Of a stretch of DNA of 27,707 bases, positions 1 through 7,961 are shown piece by piece. The position numbers were made by a program, and so were the translations under genes. Source of the DNA: a virus; the IMG/VR virus record IMGVR_UViG_3300031227_000323, positions 1 through 27,707 of that record; one strand, given 5' to 3'. A model generated the notes under the pieces. That model was not told the origin of the DNA and made no database searches. It saw nothing but the letters and a program-made list of their open reading frames with translations. Numbering within the stretch: position 1 is the stretch's first letter; each line of letters opens with the position of its first letter.

Positions 1-165
1 GGATCACTTATTACTTTTCTTTCTGGTCCTAAGGCTGGGAAATGTGTTGTTGGAAATACTAAAATAAAAATTAGAAATAAGAAAACCGGAGAAATTAAAG
101 AAGTTGAAATGAGAAATTTTCATGAAAATATAGCACCGAAAACTGGAAAAACAAAGAATATATAA
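1..165 (+). CDS. 41: Replicative DNA helicase (T4 gp41/DnaB type), N-terminal fragment ending in a split N-intein; 5' partial
   Basis: The window opens inside this gene. Fourteen extein residues are visible and end in GPKAGK, the first part of a Walker A loop. The next residue is Cys (codon at 43), followed by VVGNTKIKI, a typical intein block A (C-x-x-G-D/N-T-x-I). The reading frame stops at 163-165 after only 40 intein residues. The missing serine of the Walker A motif, and the rest of the intein, are encoded at 1148-2380. Neither fragment alone has a complete ATP-binding loop, so active helicase should need protein trans-splicing. An N-intein of about 40 residues with a C-intein of about 117 is the atypical split seen in AceL-TerL-like inteins, not the usual split of about 100 plus 35. 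The family call is firm; splicing activity is inferred. The stop codon overlaps the promoter-like element serving the next gene. Confidence 0.88.
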   Translation, partial: GSLITFLSGPKAGKCVVGNTKIKIRNKKTGEIKEVEMRNFHENIAPKTGKTKNI

Positions 166-173
166 ATAAAAAG
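156..173 (+). promoter_or_regulatory. Late-promoter-like element before the split-site nuclease
   Basis: GAATATATAAATAAAAAG contains the T4 late promoter core TATAAATA and lies 2 bases before the start codon of the nuclease gene. It overlaps the stop codon of the N-intein fragment. It belongs to the recurrent family found before about a dozen genes in this window. Confidence 0.5.
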
Positions 174-175
174 TT

Positions 176-1144
176 ATGAAAACAAACATATATTCTGTAG
201 AATGGCAAATGCAAAGATATAATATATCTAAACAAGAAGCAGAAAGAAAAATTGAAAGTACAAAAGAAAAAGCCAGAGAATCTCAACGAAATATGAGCGC
301 TTTTGATAGAAAGGCAATGTCATCTAGTAATCCGGAACATTGGATTAAAAAAGGATATTCTAAAGCTGAAGCTAAAGAAAAAGGCAAAGAGCATATTAAA
401 AAAATGCAACTGGCTTATCAAAAAAAGAAAAAAGAAAATCCTGAAAAATATAAATCTTCATTTAGTACTAATATTGAATATTGGATAAAGCTTGGTTATT
501 CACATAAAGAAGCCGAAGAAAAGATTAAAGAGCGACAAGCCACTAGTTCATTAGAAAATTTTCAAAGACGGTATGGAAAGGAAATTGGAAAGGAAAAATG
601 GAGAGCAAGACAAGTTAAATGGCAAGAAACTTTAGATAAAAAATCTCCCGAAGAAAAAGAAAGAATTAACAAATTAAAGGGTATTACTTTAGAAAATATG
701 ATTAGGAAATGGGGAGAAGTAGAAGGGCCAGAAAAATATGATATTTGGTTAAAATCAAAACATTATTTTTATTCTCCTGTTTCTCAAAAACTTTTCTTTG
801 ATATTCTTGAATTTATAAAAGATAAAGAAAATGTTAAATTTGGAGAACATAATAATGAAAAATATTTTTCTGTCGGAAAGAAAACATATGCAATCGATTT
901 TTTCTATAATGGAAATGTTATAGAATTTAATGGTGATAAATTTCATGCAAACCCTAAAATGTACGATAAAGATGATACCCCAGCCCCTTTTTCTAATTTA
1001 ACAGCTAAAGATATATGGGAGTTGGATAATATAAAAAATAAAGAAATAAAGAAAAAATATAAATTATTAATAATTTGGGAACAAACTTATAAAAGTAGCC
1101 CTGAATTTGTATTAGAAAAATGTTTAACTTTTTTAAATTTATAA
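176..1144 (+). CDS. Free-standing Vsr-like (EDxHD/PD-(D/E)XK fold) homing endonuclease in the helicase gene break
   Basis: A 322-residue protein lying between the two halves of the fractured helicase. The N-terminal half has three copies of a degenerate, probably DNA-binding motif: (E)W-x3-(G)Y-(S)-x2-EA-x2-K(I), near residues 9-25, 56-74 and 101-118. Next come YGKEIGKEKW and a related WGEVEGPEKY segment. The C-terminal part has YAIDFFY (Asp241) and EFNGDKFHANP (Glu250, Asp254, His257), then a Lys/Asp-rich helix and the strand LLIIWE. This matches the Vsr-like homing nuclease family described with fractured genes and split inteins (I-Bth0305I type). It probably cleaves uninterrupted helicase genes and drives spread of the break. 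It ends 3 bases before the C-intein gene and has its own promoter-like element. The nuclease assignment is from motifs; the target is inferred from position. Confidence 0.78.
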   Translation: MKTNIYSVEWQMQRYNISKQEAERKIESTKEKARESQRNMSAFDRKAMSSSNPEHWIKKGYSKAEAKEKGKEHIKKMQLAYQKKKKENPEKYKSSFSTNIEYWIKLGYSHKEAEEKIKERQATSSLENFQRRYGKEIGKEKWRARQVKWQETLDKKSPEEKERINKLKGITLENMIRKWGEVEGPEKYDIWLKSKHYFYSPVSQKLFFDILEFIKDKENVKFGEHNNEKYFSVGKKTYAIDFFYNGNVIEFNGDKFHANPKMYDKDDTPAPFSNLTAKDIWELDNIKNKEIKKKYKLLIIWEQTYKSSPEFVLEKCLTFLNL

Positions 1145-1147
1145 CCT

Positions 1148-2380
1148 ATGAATAATAAAAAATTTACAGAAGTTTTTAAAACTAATGAATGGGAAGTAGA
1201 AACTGATACAGGTTGGGAAGATATAATCGCCACCGGAAAAACTATAAAATATAAAATTTTTGAATTAACTCTTGAAAATAATCTTATTTTAAGAGGGGCA
1301 GATAATCACATTGTCATAAATAAAAATGGTGAAGAAATATATTTGTGTGATGCAACTATAGAAGATTATATTAAAACTTCATTAGGTGTATCTAAAGTTA
1401 AAACTATATTAGAGACGAAAGAGTATGAAGAAATGTATGATATTGAAGTAAATACTGATAATCATACATATTATACAAATAATATTTTATCTCATAATTC
1501 CACATGGCTTGGAAATCTTGCATTAAAATCTGCTCAATTAGGACACCAAACAGCTTATATAACATTTGAGTTGCAGGAAGAAATTGTAAACATGAGAATT
1601 GGAGCAAACATGTTCACAATTCCAATGGATGATTATGAGGACTGGGCAAAGGATCAAGCTATGTTGAAAGAAAAAATTCACCAAGCTAAACAAAATTCTG
1701 TAATTCCGATGGGTAATCTCCATGTAAAAGAATTTGGAGCTTCAACCTGTTCGGTTAATGATTTAAGGACATATTTAAAGAAAGCTGAAGATGTGATGGG
1801 GGTTAAGTTTGATAATATTTTTGTTGACTACATCAATATTATGAAGAACTGGAGAAATCCAAACACAGAGAATACTTACATAAAAATCAAGCAAATTGCT
1901 GAAGATTTAAGAGCAATGGCAATGGAAGAAAGTTGGGCAATTATTACAGCAACTCAAACTAACAGATCTGGTTGGGAATCAAATGATTTAAATATCACAA
2001 ACATTTCCGAATCTGCTGCATTACTTCATACAGTTGATGTTTTATTTGGTATTATTACAAATGCAGAAATGAAAGCTAGAGGTGAATACTATCTCAAATG
2101 CTTGGCTAATAGGGTTTCGGGATACGAAAATACAAAGAAGAGATATGAAATAGATTGGAAATATGCGAGAATTTCAGAAGATAAAAATACACCAATCCAA
2201 GACATGGACTTCATAATTAATAATATCGTAAGTCCTCCTGATCATCCTACACCGAGGTCATCTGGGGGTACCGCTGATATCCACGCATTTATTGCAGGGA
2301 ATACCACTCCGGAGGTACCTATAGTGAACCCAGCAGAAGTTCTTCCGGAGATCGATATAACAGGTGAAAAATTGTTTTAA
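1148..2380 (+). CDS. 41: Split C-intein fused to the RecA-like core of the gp41/DnaB-type replicative helicase
   Basis: Residues 1-117 form the C-intein: a block-B-like GADNHIVI near residues 50-57, block F YDIEV...NHTYYTNNIL near 97-113, and the terminal SHN before Ser118, the +1 nucleophile. From Ser118 the protein is a hexameric helicase motor. STWLGNLA completes the Walker A loop begun at 1-165. A Walker B strand NIFVDYIN and the DnaB-type ATQTNRSGW segment follow, then ISESAALLHTVD. The C-terminal tail is proline- and glycine-rich (PPDHPTPRSSGG) and ends EIDITGEKLF. In T4 this helicase unwinds DNA 5'-3' at the fork and works with the gp61 primase. Translation starts just after the nuclease gene, so the three parts were probably once one gene. 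Trans-splicing is predicted, not shown. Confidence 0.9.
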   Translation: MNNKKFTEVFKTNEWEVETDTGWEDIIATGKTIKYKIFELTLENNLILRGADNHIVINKNGEEIYLCDATIEDYIKTSLGVSKVKTILETKEYEEMYDIEVNTDNHTYYTNNILSHNSTWLGNLALKSAQLGHQTAYITFELQEEIVNMRIGANMFTIPMDDYEDWAKDQAMLKEKIHQAKQNSVIPMGNLHVKEFGASTCSVNDLRTYLKKAEDVMGVKFDNIFVDYINIMKNWRNPNTENTYIKIKQIAEDLRAMAMEESWAIITATQTNRSGWESNDLNITNISESAALLHTVDVLFGIITNAEMKARGEYYLKCLANRVSGYENTKKRYEIDWKYARISEDKNTPIQDMDFIINNIVSPPDHPTPRSSGGTADIHAFIAGNTTPEVPIVNPAEVLPEIDITGEKLF

Positions 2381-2420
2381 TTATTGTAATAAATAGCTAA
2401 ACAAAAATCACCAACTATGA

Positions 2421-2891
2421 ATGGAATTTATAAATGAAGAGAATATGAAAGAAGATAAGATTATTAATAATTCCTTTAACTCGGGTGTATTAAACTATCA
2501 AGAATTTACTAGCACTATAAAAGTTGATAGTAGAGTTTCTAGTTTATATGAAGATCAATTAGGGGATATATTAGAACATAGAACTGCTCAATTATTAAGC
2601 AGCATAATTTATGATATTTTTAAGGTATCTGATTATTATGAAAAATATAAGAATCCAAAACGTGTCGACAAAAATGACATGATTAAGATGTATTATTTTT
2701 TCAAAGATGAAATAAAAAAGGAGAGAGATTTCAGCGCAATGGAAGTTTTCATTGGATTTGCTGAATTTTTCCAAATAAATTATGATCAACTCTATAATGA
2801 AATTAGAGTGCTAGATAAAGAATCACTATTAAAAGAATTAAATGACAAACTTGGGTTAGAAGGAAGAATAAAAACTAAAAGATTATTTTAA
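2421..2891 (+). CDS. Hypothetical protein downstream of the helicase
   Basis: A 156-residue, mostly alpha-helical, charged protein with no motif I recognise. The first 30 residues are Asn/Glu/Lys-rich. Residues 45-75 (DQLGDILEHRTAQLLSSIIY) look like an amphipathic helix. The end is Lys/Arg-rich (GRIKTKRLF). The ATG at 2421 is used because the one at 2417 runs into a stop after six codons; a second in-frame ATG at 2448 is possible. It follows the helicase by 40 bases and is closed by a strong terminator, so it is probably the last gene of the helicase operon. A helicase-loader (gp59-like) role would fit the position, but nothing in the sequence supports it. Confidence 0.72.
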   Translation: MEFINEENMKEDKIINNSFNSGVLNYQEFTSTIKVDSRVSSLYEDQLGDILEHRTAQLLSSIIYDIFKVSDYYEKYKNPKRVDKNDMIKMYYFFKDEIKKERDFSAMEVFIGFAEFFQINYDQLYNEIRVLDKESLLKELNDKLGLEGRIKTKRLF

Positions 2892-2916
2892 ATTAAGGCC
2901 CTGTTAAGAAACTTTT

Positions 2917-2952
2917 GAAAAGGCACGCAGACTAAAACCTACGTGCCTTTTC
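2917..2952 (+). terminator. Rho-independent terminator
   Basis: GAAAAGGCACG (2917-2927) pairs with CGTGCCTTTTC (2942-2952): 11 base pairs around a 14-base loop. The right arm includes a TTTT run and the left arm an AAAA run, so it could work in both directions. It separates the helicase block from the gp47/gp46 block. Confidence 0.8.
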
Positions 2953-2977
2953 GTATTATAATAATTAAACAATTTAT

Positions 2978-4087
2978 ATGACTAGTCCGAGCTCATTTAA
3001 AGTTGGTATTGAGAAAATTAAGTACAAAAATATATTCCTTTTATCAGACTTACATTTTGGTGTTAGAGCAAATTCATTAGAGTGGCTGCAAAATCACCTT
3101 CAATTTTTTGAAAATTTTTATATCCCATACCTGAAAGAAAACATGCAGGATGGCGATATTCTTTTTATACTAGGTGATTGGTTTGACAATAGACAATTAC
3201 TTGATATAAATGTTCTAAACAGGTCAATCGATCTTGTTATCGAGTTATCAGAAATTATACCACTTTATTTTATCACAGGTAATCATGATATTTATAAGAA
3301 ATATGACACGGATGTCAATTCTCTTAGACCATTCAAGGCCATCCCAAATGTAATCGTTTATGAGAAACCTCTTATAATTACAAATGGAGAGTCGAAAATT
3401 CTAGTACTCCCATGGGTAGGTGATGAAAAAATGGAAGAAGAATATGTAAAGAAAAATGACCATAATTATGTTTTTGCTCATACAAATATAGCAGGTTTTT
3501 CCTACGATAATGGAAGACAAATACATAAAGGCGCTAAATTTACTCAGATTGGTGGTATAAAAAGATTATTTTCGGGACATATCCACAAAAGACAAGAATA
3601 CCAACAGTATATTTATATTGGATCTCCTTATTCAACTAAACGTTCAGATATAGGAAATAAAAAAGGTTTGTATAAATTTAATCCAAGCGATAATACTGTA
3701 CAATTTACAGAAAATACGTTTTCTCCATTATTTCAGAAAGTTCCGTTGGAGAATATGTTGGAACTTACTCTTAACGAATCAATTGATATATTCAATAATA
3801 ACTACTCAGATATTATTGTCCGAGACAAACATATTCACTTATTTAATTTAACTAAGTTTGTTGATCTTTTAGAGGATTGTAAATATAAGAAAATTGAAAC
3901 CGTAGGTGAAAGAAAAATGTTAGGAGATGATTTAACCGAAATGGTTGAAGGTGTTGACATCAAAGATATCTTAACTTTATTAGAAAATAGTATAGAAGAC
4001 CTACAACATCAGGCAGAGGTTCTTATTAAATTGAAGTTACTTAATAAGAAATATTACGCATTAGCTTCCAAAGAAGACTTAAATTAA
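2978..4087 (+). CDS. 47: Recombination nuclease subunit gp47 (SbcD/Mre11 family)
   Basis: A 369-residue calcineurin-like phosphoesterase with all the metal-binding motifs in order: DLH (24-26), GDWFD (66-70), GNHD (101-104), His168 in AHTNI, and GHIH (200-203). In T4, gp47 pairs with gp46 to form the Mre11/Rad50-like complex that resects DNA ends for recombination-dependent replication and host DNA breakdown. The partner gene gp46 lies at 4623, two small genes downstream. After the terminator at 2917-2952 the leader is only about 25 bases and A/T-rich, with no Shine-Dalgarno sequence. The length suits phage members, which lack the longer cellular C-terminal domains. The call is firm on motifs. 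Confidence 0.93.
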   Translation: MTSPSSFKVGIEKIKYKNIFLLSDLHFGVRANSLEWLQNHLQFFENFYIPYLKENMQDGDILFILGDWFDNRQLLDINVLNRSIDLVIELSEIIPLYFITGNHDIYKKYDTDVNSLRPFKAIPNVIVYEKPLIITNGESKILVLPWVGDEKMEEEYVKKNDHNYVFAHTNIAGFSYDNGRQIHKGAKFTQIGGIKRLFSGHIHKRQEYQQYIYIGSPYSTKRSDIGNKKGLYKFNPSDNTVQFTENTFSPLFQKVPLENMLELTLNESIDIFNNNYSDIIVRDKHIHLFNLTKFVDLLEDCKYKKIETVGERKMLGDDLTEMVEGVDIKDILTLLENSIEDLQHQAEVLIKLKLLNKKYYALASKEDLN

Positions 4088-4088
4088 A

Positions 4089-4463
4089 ATGTTAAATTAT
4101 CTTAAAGACGAAATAAAAGACTTTAGTGAGGATCAATTTGGGCCCAGAACCGATCCCAGGGGACCACTGAACCATTTAAAGTTAGAAGTAATAGAACTTA
4201 TTGACTCAGTAAATGATGTTGATCAGTTTACACCAGCTAATCAATTTTTTGAATTAGCGCAATACACTGCTGCAAAACATGCTGAGGAAGAAGAATGGGC
4301 TGATTGTCTACTTCTTTTATTAGATGCATTTAGAATTCGACATGGGAATGATGTTTCTTTTAATAAATTGCTTCATTTCTCATTAAACAAACTTGAAATA
4401 GTAAAGAAAAGAGAATGGTCTAAAGAACCAGATGAAGATGGAGTCTTTAAAAGTAAGAAATAA
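4089..4463 (+). CDS. DUF550 MazG-like nucleotide pyrophosphohydrolase
   Basis: A 124-residue protein with the DUF550 layout: an N-terminal helix, the conserved FGPRTDPRGPLNHLKLE segment (residues 17-33), a helix with EEEEWADCLLLLLDA (about 66-80) carrying the MazG-type acidic metal ligands, and the closing KKREW...DEDG motif. The family hydrolyses (d)NTPs to monophosphates and pyrophosphate; related phage enzymes adjust dNTP pools. It starts one base after the gp47 stop codon, so it is translationally linked to the recombination genes. A spacer between the GPLNHL motif and the EEEW helix is longer than I expect for the family. Substrate preference cannot be read from the sequence. Confidence 0.75.
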   Translation: MLNYLKDEIKDFSEDQFGPRTDPRGPLNHLKLEVIELIDSVNDVDQFTPANQFFELAQYTAAKHAEEEEWADCLLLLLDAFRIRHGNDVSFNKLLHFSLNKLEIVKKREWSKEPDEDGVFKSKK

Positions 4464-4465
4464 TT

Positions 4466-4633
4466 ATGAAAAAATTTAGTATAAAAGAAATAGAAGATGT
4501 TGTCAAAAATTGTTGGGAACATAAAATAGAAGATAAAAAAAGCTGGGGTGACTGTTCAGTTTCATATACAACGACTATAAATCCAGGAGAATTATTACGT
4601 GAGTTAAGAAAAATAGCAAAGAATGAAGCTTAA
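4466..4633 (+). CDS. Small hypothetical protein, 55 residues
   Basis: A short gene that exactly fills the gap between the MazG-like gene and gp46. Its ATG lies two bases after the preceding stop, and its last 11 bases overlap the gp46 start. The protein is basic and helical, beginning MKKFSIKEIEDVVKNC and containing WGDCSVSYTTTINPGELL. No family is recognised. Support comes from tight packing, codon use like the neighbours and the start-stop overlap. It may serve translational coupling into gp46. Confidence 0.6.
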   Translation: MKKFSIKEIEDVVKNCWEHKIEDKKSWGDCSVSYTTTINPGELLRELRKIAKNEA

Positions 4634-6329
4634 AAAAATACAATGGAGAAATATTGGTCCATTTGGAAATAAATTACAAACTGTAGAACTACCAGATGGT
4701 GGAGGTCTTTGGATGGTCCTTGGTAAGAACGGTAACGGTAAATCTTTTTTTGTTAATTTGCCTAAAGTACTATATTATGGCAAATTAGATAAATTTAAGA
4801 AAGATGAGATTGCTAATAGAATGAATAAACACGGCTGGGTTAGAGGAGAAATTTCTGTTAATCCCACCACAGATGTTACAATAGAAAGAAAACTTTCCCC
4901 ATCAGATTTAAGAGTACATAAATATGCCCCGGGTGAAGAACCTAATGATGATAATGACATTGGAAAAAGTGGTATAGCAAACTACCAAAGTTATATCGAC
5001 TCGGAAGTTACCGGACTGCCATACCACATTTTTTCCAATATCATTTCATTATCAGTTAATGATTTCAAATCATTCATTTCAATGAATCCTAACGATAAAC
5101 GTATCATTATCGATAAATTGTTTGCGATGGATATTATCAATAAAATGAATAATCTCGTTAAGCATGATTTAAGGGATATTAAAATGAATATGACTTTGTT
5201 TGATAGAGAAATTATTTCATTCAAAAACAATATAAGTTCGGCGGTTAAAGAATTAGCTAAATTAGAAGAACAAGTCAACAAAGATAATACAAACAGAATT
5301 AGTGAGATTGTTACTCAATTGACTGCATACAAACCAAAATTACAAGAGGGCTATAAAAAAAGAAATGAGTATATTTCAAAGAAACAGGAAATTACAACTT
5401 CTTATAATACATTTATACAACAAAAAACAAAAGTAACACAAGAAATCGCCCAAATAAATAGACAACTAGCTTTATATGCAAAAGATAAATGCCCAACTTG
5501 TGAAACTCCTTTTAGTGAACAAAGGTTTGATTTAATCAAAGAAGATCTTAATTCGAAAATTAAAGAAAAAGAAACTAGTTTAGAAACTATAAAGAAAAGC
5601 GAACAGACTTATGCGGTAGCTTTTAAGAAATTAGAAGATGGAATCAACAAAATTAATGAATTCATTATTCAATATGAATCTGCATACAAAACTTTAGAAG
5701 CTGAACTTATTCGTTTAAAGGCAGATAAACCAAAAGAATTTGGGAGTATTAGAAATATTATCGACAAAAATTCTAAAAATTTATCCCAAAAAGAAAAAGA
5801 TAAAGTAAAATATGATGATGATTTTAAATATCTTGCAATATTAGAAGATATTTATTCAGACGCCGGAGTAAAAAAGAAGATTCTAGAGAGTTATCTACCA
5901 ACACTTAATAAGGAAATTGAATACACATTGAATGAACTTCATTTCCCATATTCATTAAATTTCAATTCAGATTTCGATCCATCATTAATGCAATTGGGTT
6001 TAGATATCAGTGTTGATACATTGTCGACAGGAGAAAAGAAAAGAGTTGATTTAGCAGTTCTTATTTCAATTATAAGAATGTTAAAGAGAAAGTACCCCTC
6101 ATTAAATATTTTTATGCTAGACGAAGTTCTTTCATCAATAGACGGGGATGGGATTTATGACATAATTGGTTTGCTGCAAAGCATTTCTAAAGAAATGAAT
6201 ATAAATATTTTCATCATCAATCATTCACCTCTTCCAATAGAACATTTTGACTTTAAAATTCAAATCTCTAAAAACGCTGGCTTTAGTGATATAGAGGTTG
6301 AAGAACTTGATAGAGGAGGGGGAGATTAA
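4623..6329 (+). CDS. 46: Recombination ATPase subunit gp46 (SbcC/Rad50 family)
   Basis: A 568-residue SMC/Rad50-like ATPase. The N-terminal head has Walker A GKNGNGKS (34-41). A central coiled coil carries the zinc hook CPTC (Cys290 and Cys293), which lets two Rad50-type molecules dimerise. The C-terminal head has the ABC signature STGEKKR (from about 468), Walker B IFMLDEVLSSID (Asp500, Glu501) and the H-loop INHSP. The coiled coil is short, as in T4 gp46. With gp47 it forms the end-resection complex used in recombination-dependent replication. The start overlaps the small ORF before it by 11 bases. The last residues are acidic, then RGGGD. Confidence 0.93.
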   Translation: MKLKKIQWRNIGPFGNKLQTVELPDGGGLWMVLGKNGNGKSFFVNLPKVLYYGKLDKFKKDEIANRMNKHGWVRGEISVNPTTDVTIERKLSPSDLRVHKYAPGEEPNDDNDIGKSGIANYQSYIDSEVTGLPYHIFSNIISLSVNDFKSFISMNPNDKRIIIDKLFAMDIINKMNNLVKHDLRDIKMNMTLFDREIISFKNNISSAVKELAKLEEQVNKDNTNRISEIVTQLTAYKPKLQEGYKKRNEYISKKQEITTSYNTFIQQKTKVTQEIAQINRQLALYAKDKCPTCETPFSEQRFDLIKEDLNSKIKEKETSLETIKKSEQTYAVAFKKLEDGINKINEFIIQYESAYKTLEAELIRLKADKPKEFGSIRNIIDKNSKNLSQKEKDKVKYDDDFKYLAILEDIYSDAGVKKKILESYLPTLNKEIEYTLNELHFPYSLNFNSDFDPSLMQLGLDISVDTLSTGEKKRVDLAVLISIIRMLKRKYPSLNIFMLDEVLSSIDGDGIYDIIGLLQSISKEMNINIFIINHSPLPIEHFDFKIQISKNAGFSDIEVEELDRGGGD

Positions 6330-6348
6330 CAATTTCTCTTTTTATTTC

Positions 6349-6370
6349 GAATATATAAAATAAAATATAT
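6349..6370 (+). promoter_or_regulatory. Late-promoter-like element
   Basis: GAATATATAAAATAAAAT is an exact copy of the recurrent consensus and lies about 10 bases before the ATG at 6376. The flanks CGAATATAT and ATATATTTG are complementary (with one G-U pair) around an 8-base loop, so a transcript from upstream could fold here. Confidence 0.55.
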
Positions 6371-6375
6371 TTGAT

Positions 6376-6855
6376 ATGAATGATCTAAAAAGGATCGAAG
6401 GAAAAACTATTAAGTCTGTTGATCAAGATTTCGACGGAGCCAATTCATACATCATAGTAAAATTTGAAGAGGGTGGAAAATTAAACATTAGTTCATATCC
6501 AAACGGGGATGATGGTGTTGGGCAACTTGATGTCGAATTAGGGAAAATGGAGCCAAAAGACTTAATTGGCAAAAGAATTCATACCGTAACTGAAGAATTC
6601 GATGGAACTAACGATTTCATAGTTTTTACTTTCAAAGATACAACCAAAATTACCATTACTTCATTTTGTAGTGCAGAAGATTCTACCGCCGGATTAGATA
6701 TAACTGTTTATAGTGATTCAAAGAAATTAGTAGCCGAATCTCTCCAAGAACTTTTTGAGAATAAATATTTACAACCCGGAGAATATACAATGTCCCAGGC
6801 ACAATACGAAAGTGAAGAAGATGAGGATGTTGAAGACGAAGAAGACGAAATATAA
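6376..6855 (+). CDS. Hypothetical protein with an internal duplication and acidic tail
   Basis: A 159-residue protein made of two similar modules of about 50 residues. Module one reads RIEGKTIKSVDQDFDGANSY and module two DLIGKRIHTVTEEFDGTNDF; each continues with a beta-rich segment (KLNISSYP and KITITSFC) and a G-x-LD-(V/I) turn. The last 15 residues are almost entirely Asp and Glu. No known family is recognised. The repeat suggests an internally duplicated small beta domain, and the acidic tail could mimic DNA or bind a basic partner, but that is speculation. It has a full-consensus late-promoter-like element immediately upstream. Confidence 0.75.
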   Translation: MNDLKRIEGKTIKSVDQDFDGANSYIIVKFEEGGKLNISSYPNGDDGVGQLDVELGKMEPKDLIGKRIHTVTEEFDGTNDFIVFTFKDTTKITITSFCSAEDSTAGLDITVYSDSKKLVAESLQELFENKYLQPGEYTMSQAQYESEEDEDVEDEEDEI

Positions 6856-6870
6856 AATAATATTACGATC

Positions 6871-7305
6871 ATGAAAAAGATCTATTTAGTTAAGGAAAAT
6901 CTAGATGAATTTGCTGGAAAAAGAGGAAGACCCCGTAAAATTAAAGATCCCGAAGCAGGAGCAGATAATTGGTATGGTGCCGATGATGAATTCGATGCTC
7001 CGGAAGCAGGTCCTGAACAAATCGAAGATGTCGAATTAGAAGACGAAGTAACGGACATTGCTATCCAAAAACAAATCCAAAAAAGATTAGAACATGAATT
7101 AACTTCCCCTGAATTTAGTAGAGTAAGTGTAAAATTTAGATCTGCTGGTGGTGTAGGAGAAGGTGTTCCCATGGCCAAAATGGGTGATGGTTTTTTATTA
7201 AAACTTAAAACTGGTGGAATGAAGAAAGTCAAAGTACAAGATATGATGGCTGAATCAGTTGCACCTAAACAATTTGTTGGAGAATCATTTAAAGATTATG
7301 AATAG
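6871..7305 (+). CDS. Hypothetical protein with an AT-hook-like motif
   Basis: A 144-residue protein. Near the N-terminus it has KRGRPRK (residues 17-23), which matches the AT-hook core R-G-R-P and suggests minor-groove binding to AT-rich DNA. An acidic stretch (PEQIEDVELEDEV, about 48-60) follows. The C-terminal half is better ordered, with GDGFLLKLKTGGMKKVKVQDMM, which may be a small beta barrel. Its last 8 bases overlap the next gene (ATGAATAG), so the two are likely translationally coupled. The function is unknown; a chromatin-like or internal head role is only a guess. Confidence 0.72.
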   Translation: MKKIYLVKENLDEFAGKRGRPRKIKDPEAGADNWYGADDEFDAPEAGPEQIEDVELEDEVTDIAIQKQIQKRLEHELTSPEFSRVSVKFRSAGGVGEGVPMAKMGDGFLLKLKTGGMKKVKVQDMMAESVAPKQFVGESFKDYE

Positions 7306-7912
7306 ACAAGAACTTTTCGAAATATTAAGATTGGATCCAAGGAAAGTTGCAGATCCTGTAGAATACTGGGCATTATATGCTACGTCATTCTATGAAAGAT
7401 TGTTTAGTAAAATAGATAGTACAAGAAAAGTAGAAAAAGTTTATAAACGGATGTTTAAAAATCCAAAATTAAATAAGAAAGCCCAAGACGCATTAACGTT
7501 CTTTTACAAATTAAGAATGGATGAATTAGAAAATCCAGATTTTTGGGAGCAAACTAAAGGAAATATAGAAGAAAATATGAAAGCAAAACTAGTAAAAGAA
7601 TCATTAAATGAATCCATGTCAAGATATTGTGATTTCTATAAAACAAAAGATGGAAAATGGTATATGGATTTAGCTAATGAAGAATATGGAGAATGGGAAG
7701 AAAGTACAACTTATGGACCATTTAGTTCAGAATCAGCAACGGAAAAATATTTAGATAATAATTTTTCCAATCCAGGTGGAATGGGTGTCGATGACTCAGG
7801 CGAAAGACCAGTTCCAACTGAAAGTCCAAATGGAAGTAAAGTAGTAAATCCAAGATCTAGTGGAGGGGGAAATATGTTCAATCATTATGGACCTCCTGGA
7901 AGAAGATTTTAA
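7298..7912 (+). CDS. Hypothetical protein with a Gly/Pro-rich tail
   Basis: A 204-residue protein. The start at 7298 is chosen because it overlaps the preceding stop (ATGAATAG), a layout common here. A longer reading from 7259 would add 13 residues inside the upstream gene. Residues 1-100 are helical and charged. A middle segment (YCDFYKTKDGKWYMDLANEE) looks like a small beta domain, and from about 150 the chain is disordered and rich in Pro, Gly, Ser and Asn, ending HYGPPGRRF. The tail contains PRSSGG, also present in the helicase tail. No family is recognised. A strong terminator follows at once. Confidence 0.72.
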   Translation: MNRQELFEILRLDPRKVADPVEYWALYATSFYERLFSKIDSTRKVEKVYKRMFKNPKLNKKAQDALTFFYKLRMDELENPDFWEQTKGNIEENMKAKLVKESLNESMSRYCDFYKTKDGKWYMDLANEEYGEWEESTTYGPFSSESATEKYLDNNFSNPGGMGVDDSGERPVPTESPNGSKVVNPRSSGGGNMFNHYGPPGRRF

Positions 7913-7924
7913 AAAATATTTAAC

Positions 7925-7953
7925 AAGACCTAAGAAAACTTAGGTCTTTTTTT
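7925..7953 (+). terminator. Rho-independent terminator
   Basis: AAGACCTAAG (7925-7934) and CTTAGGTCTT (7939-7948) form a 10-bp stem with an AAAA loop, and the T run continues to 7953. The helicase start codon lies only 8 bases past the T run, so that gene is read either by read-through or from an almost leaderless transcript. Confidence 0.88.
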
Positions 7954-7961
7954 GTCATAAA

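Noticed and set aside
6882-7232. A 116-residue minus-strand open frame opposite the AT-hook-like protein
   Set aside because: It mirrors a well-packed + strand gene, has a Ser/Pro-rich shadow composition, and all other genes are on the + strand.
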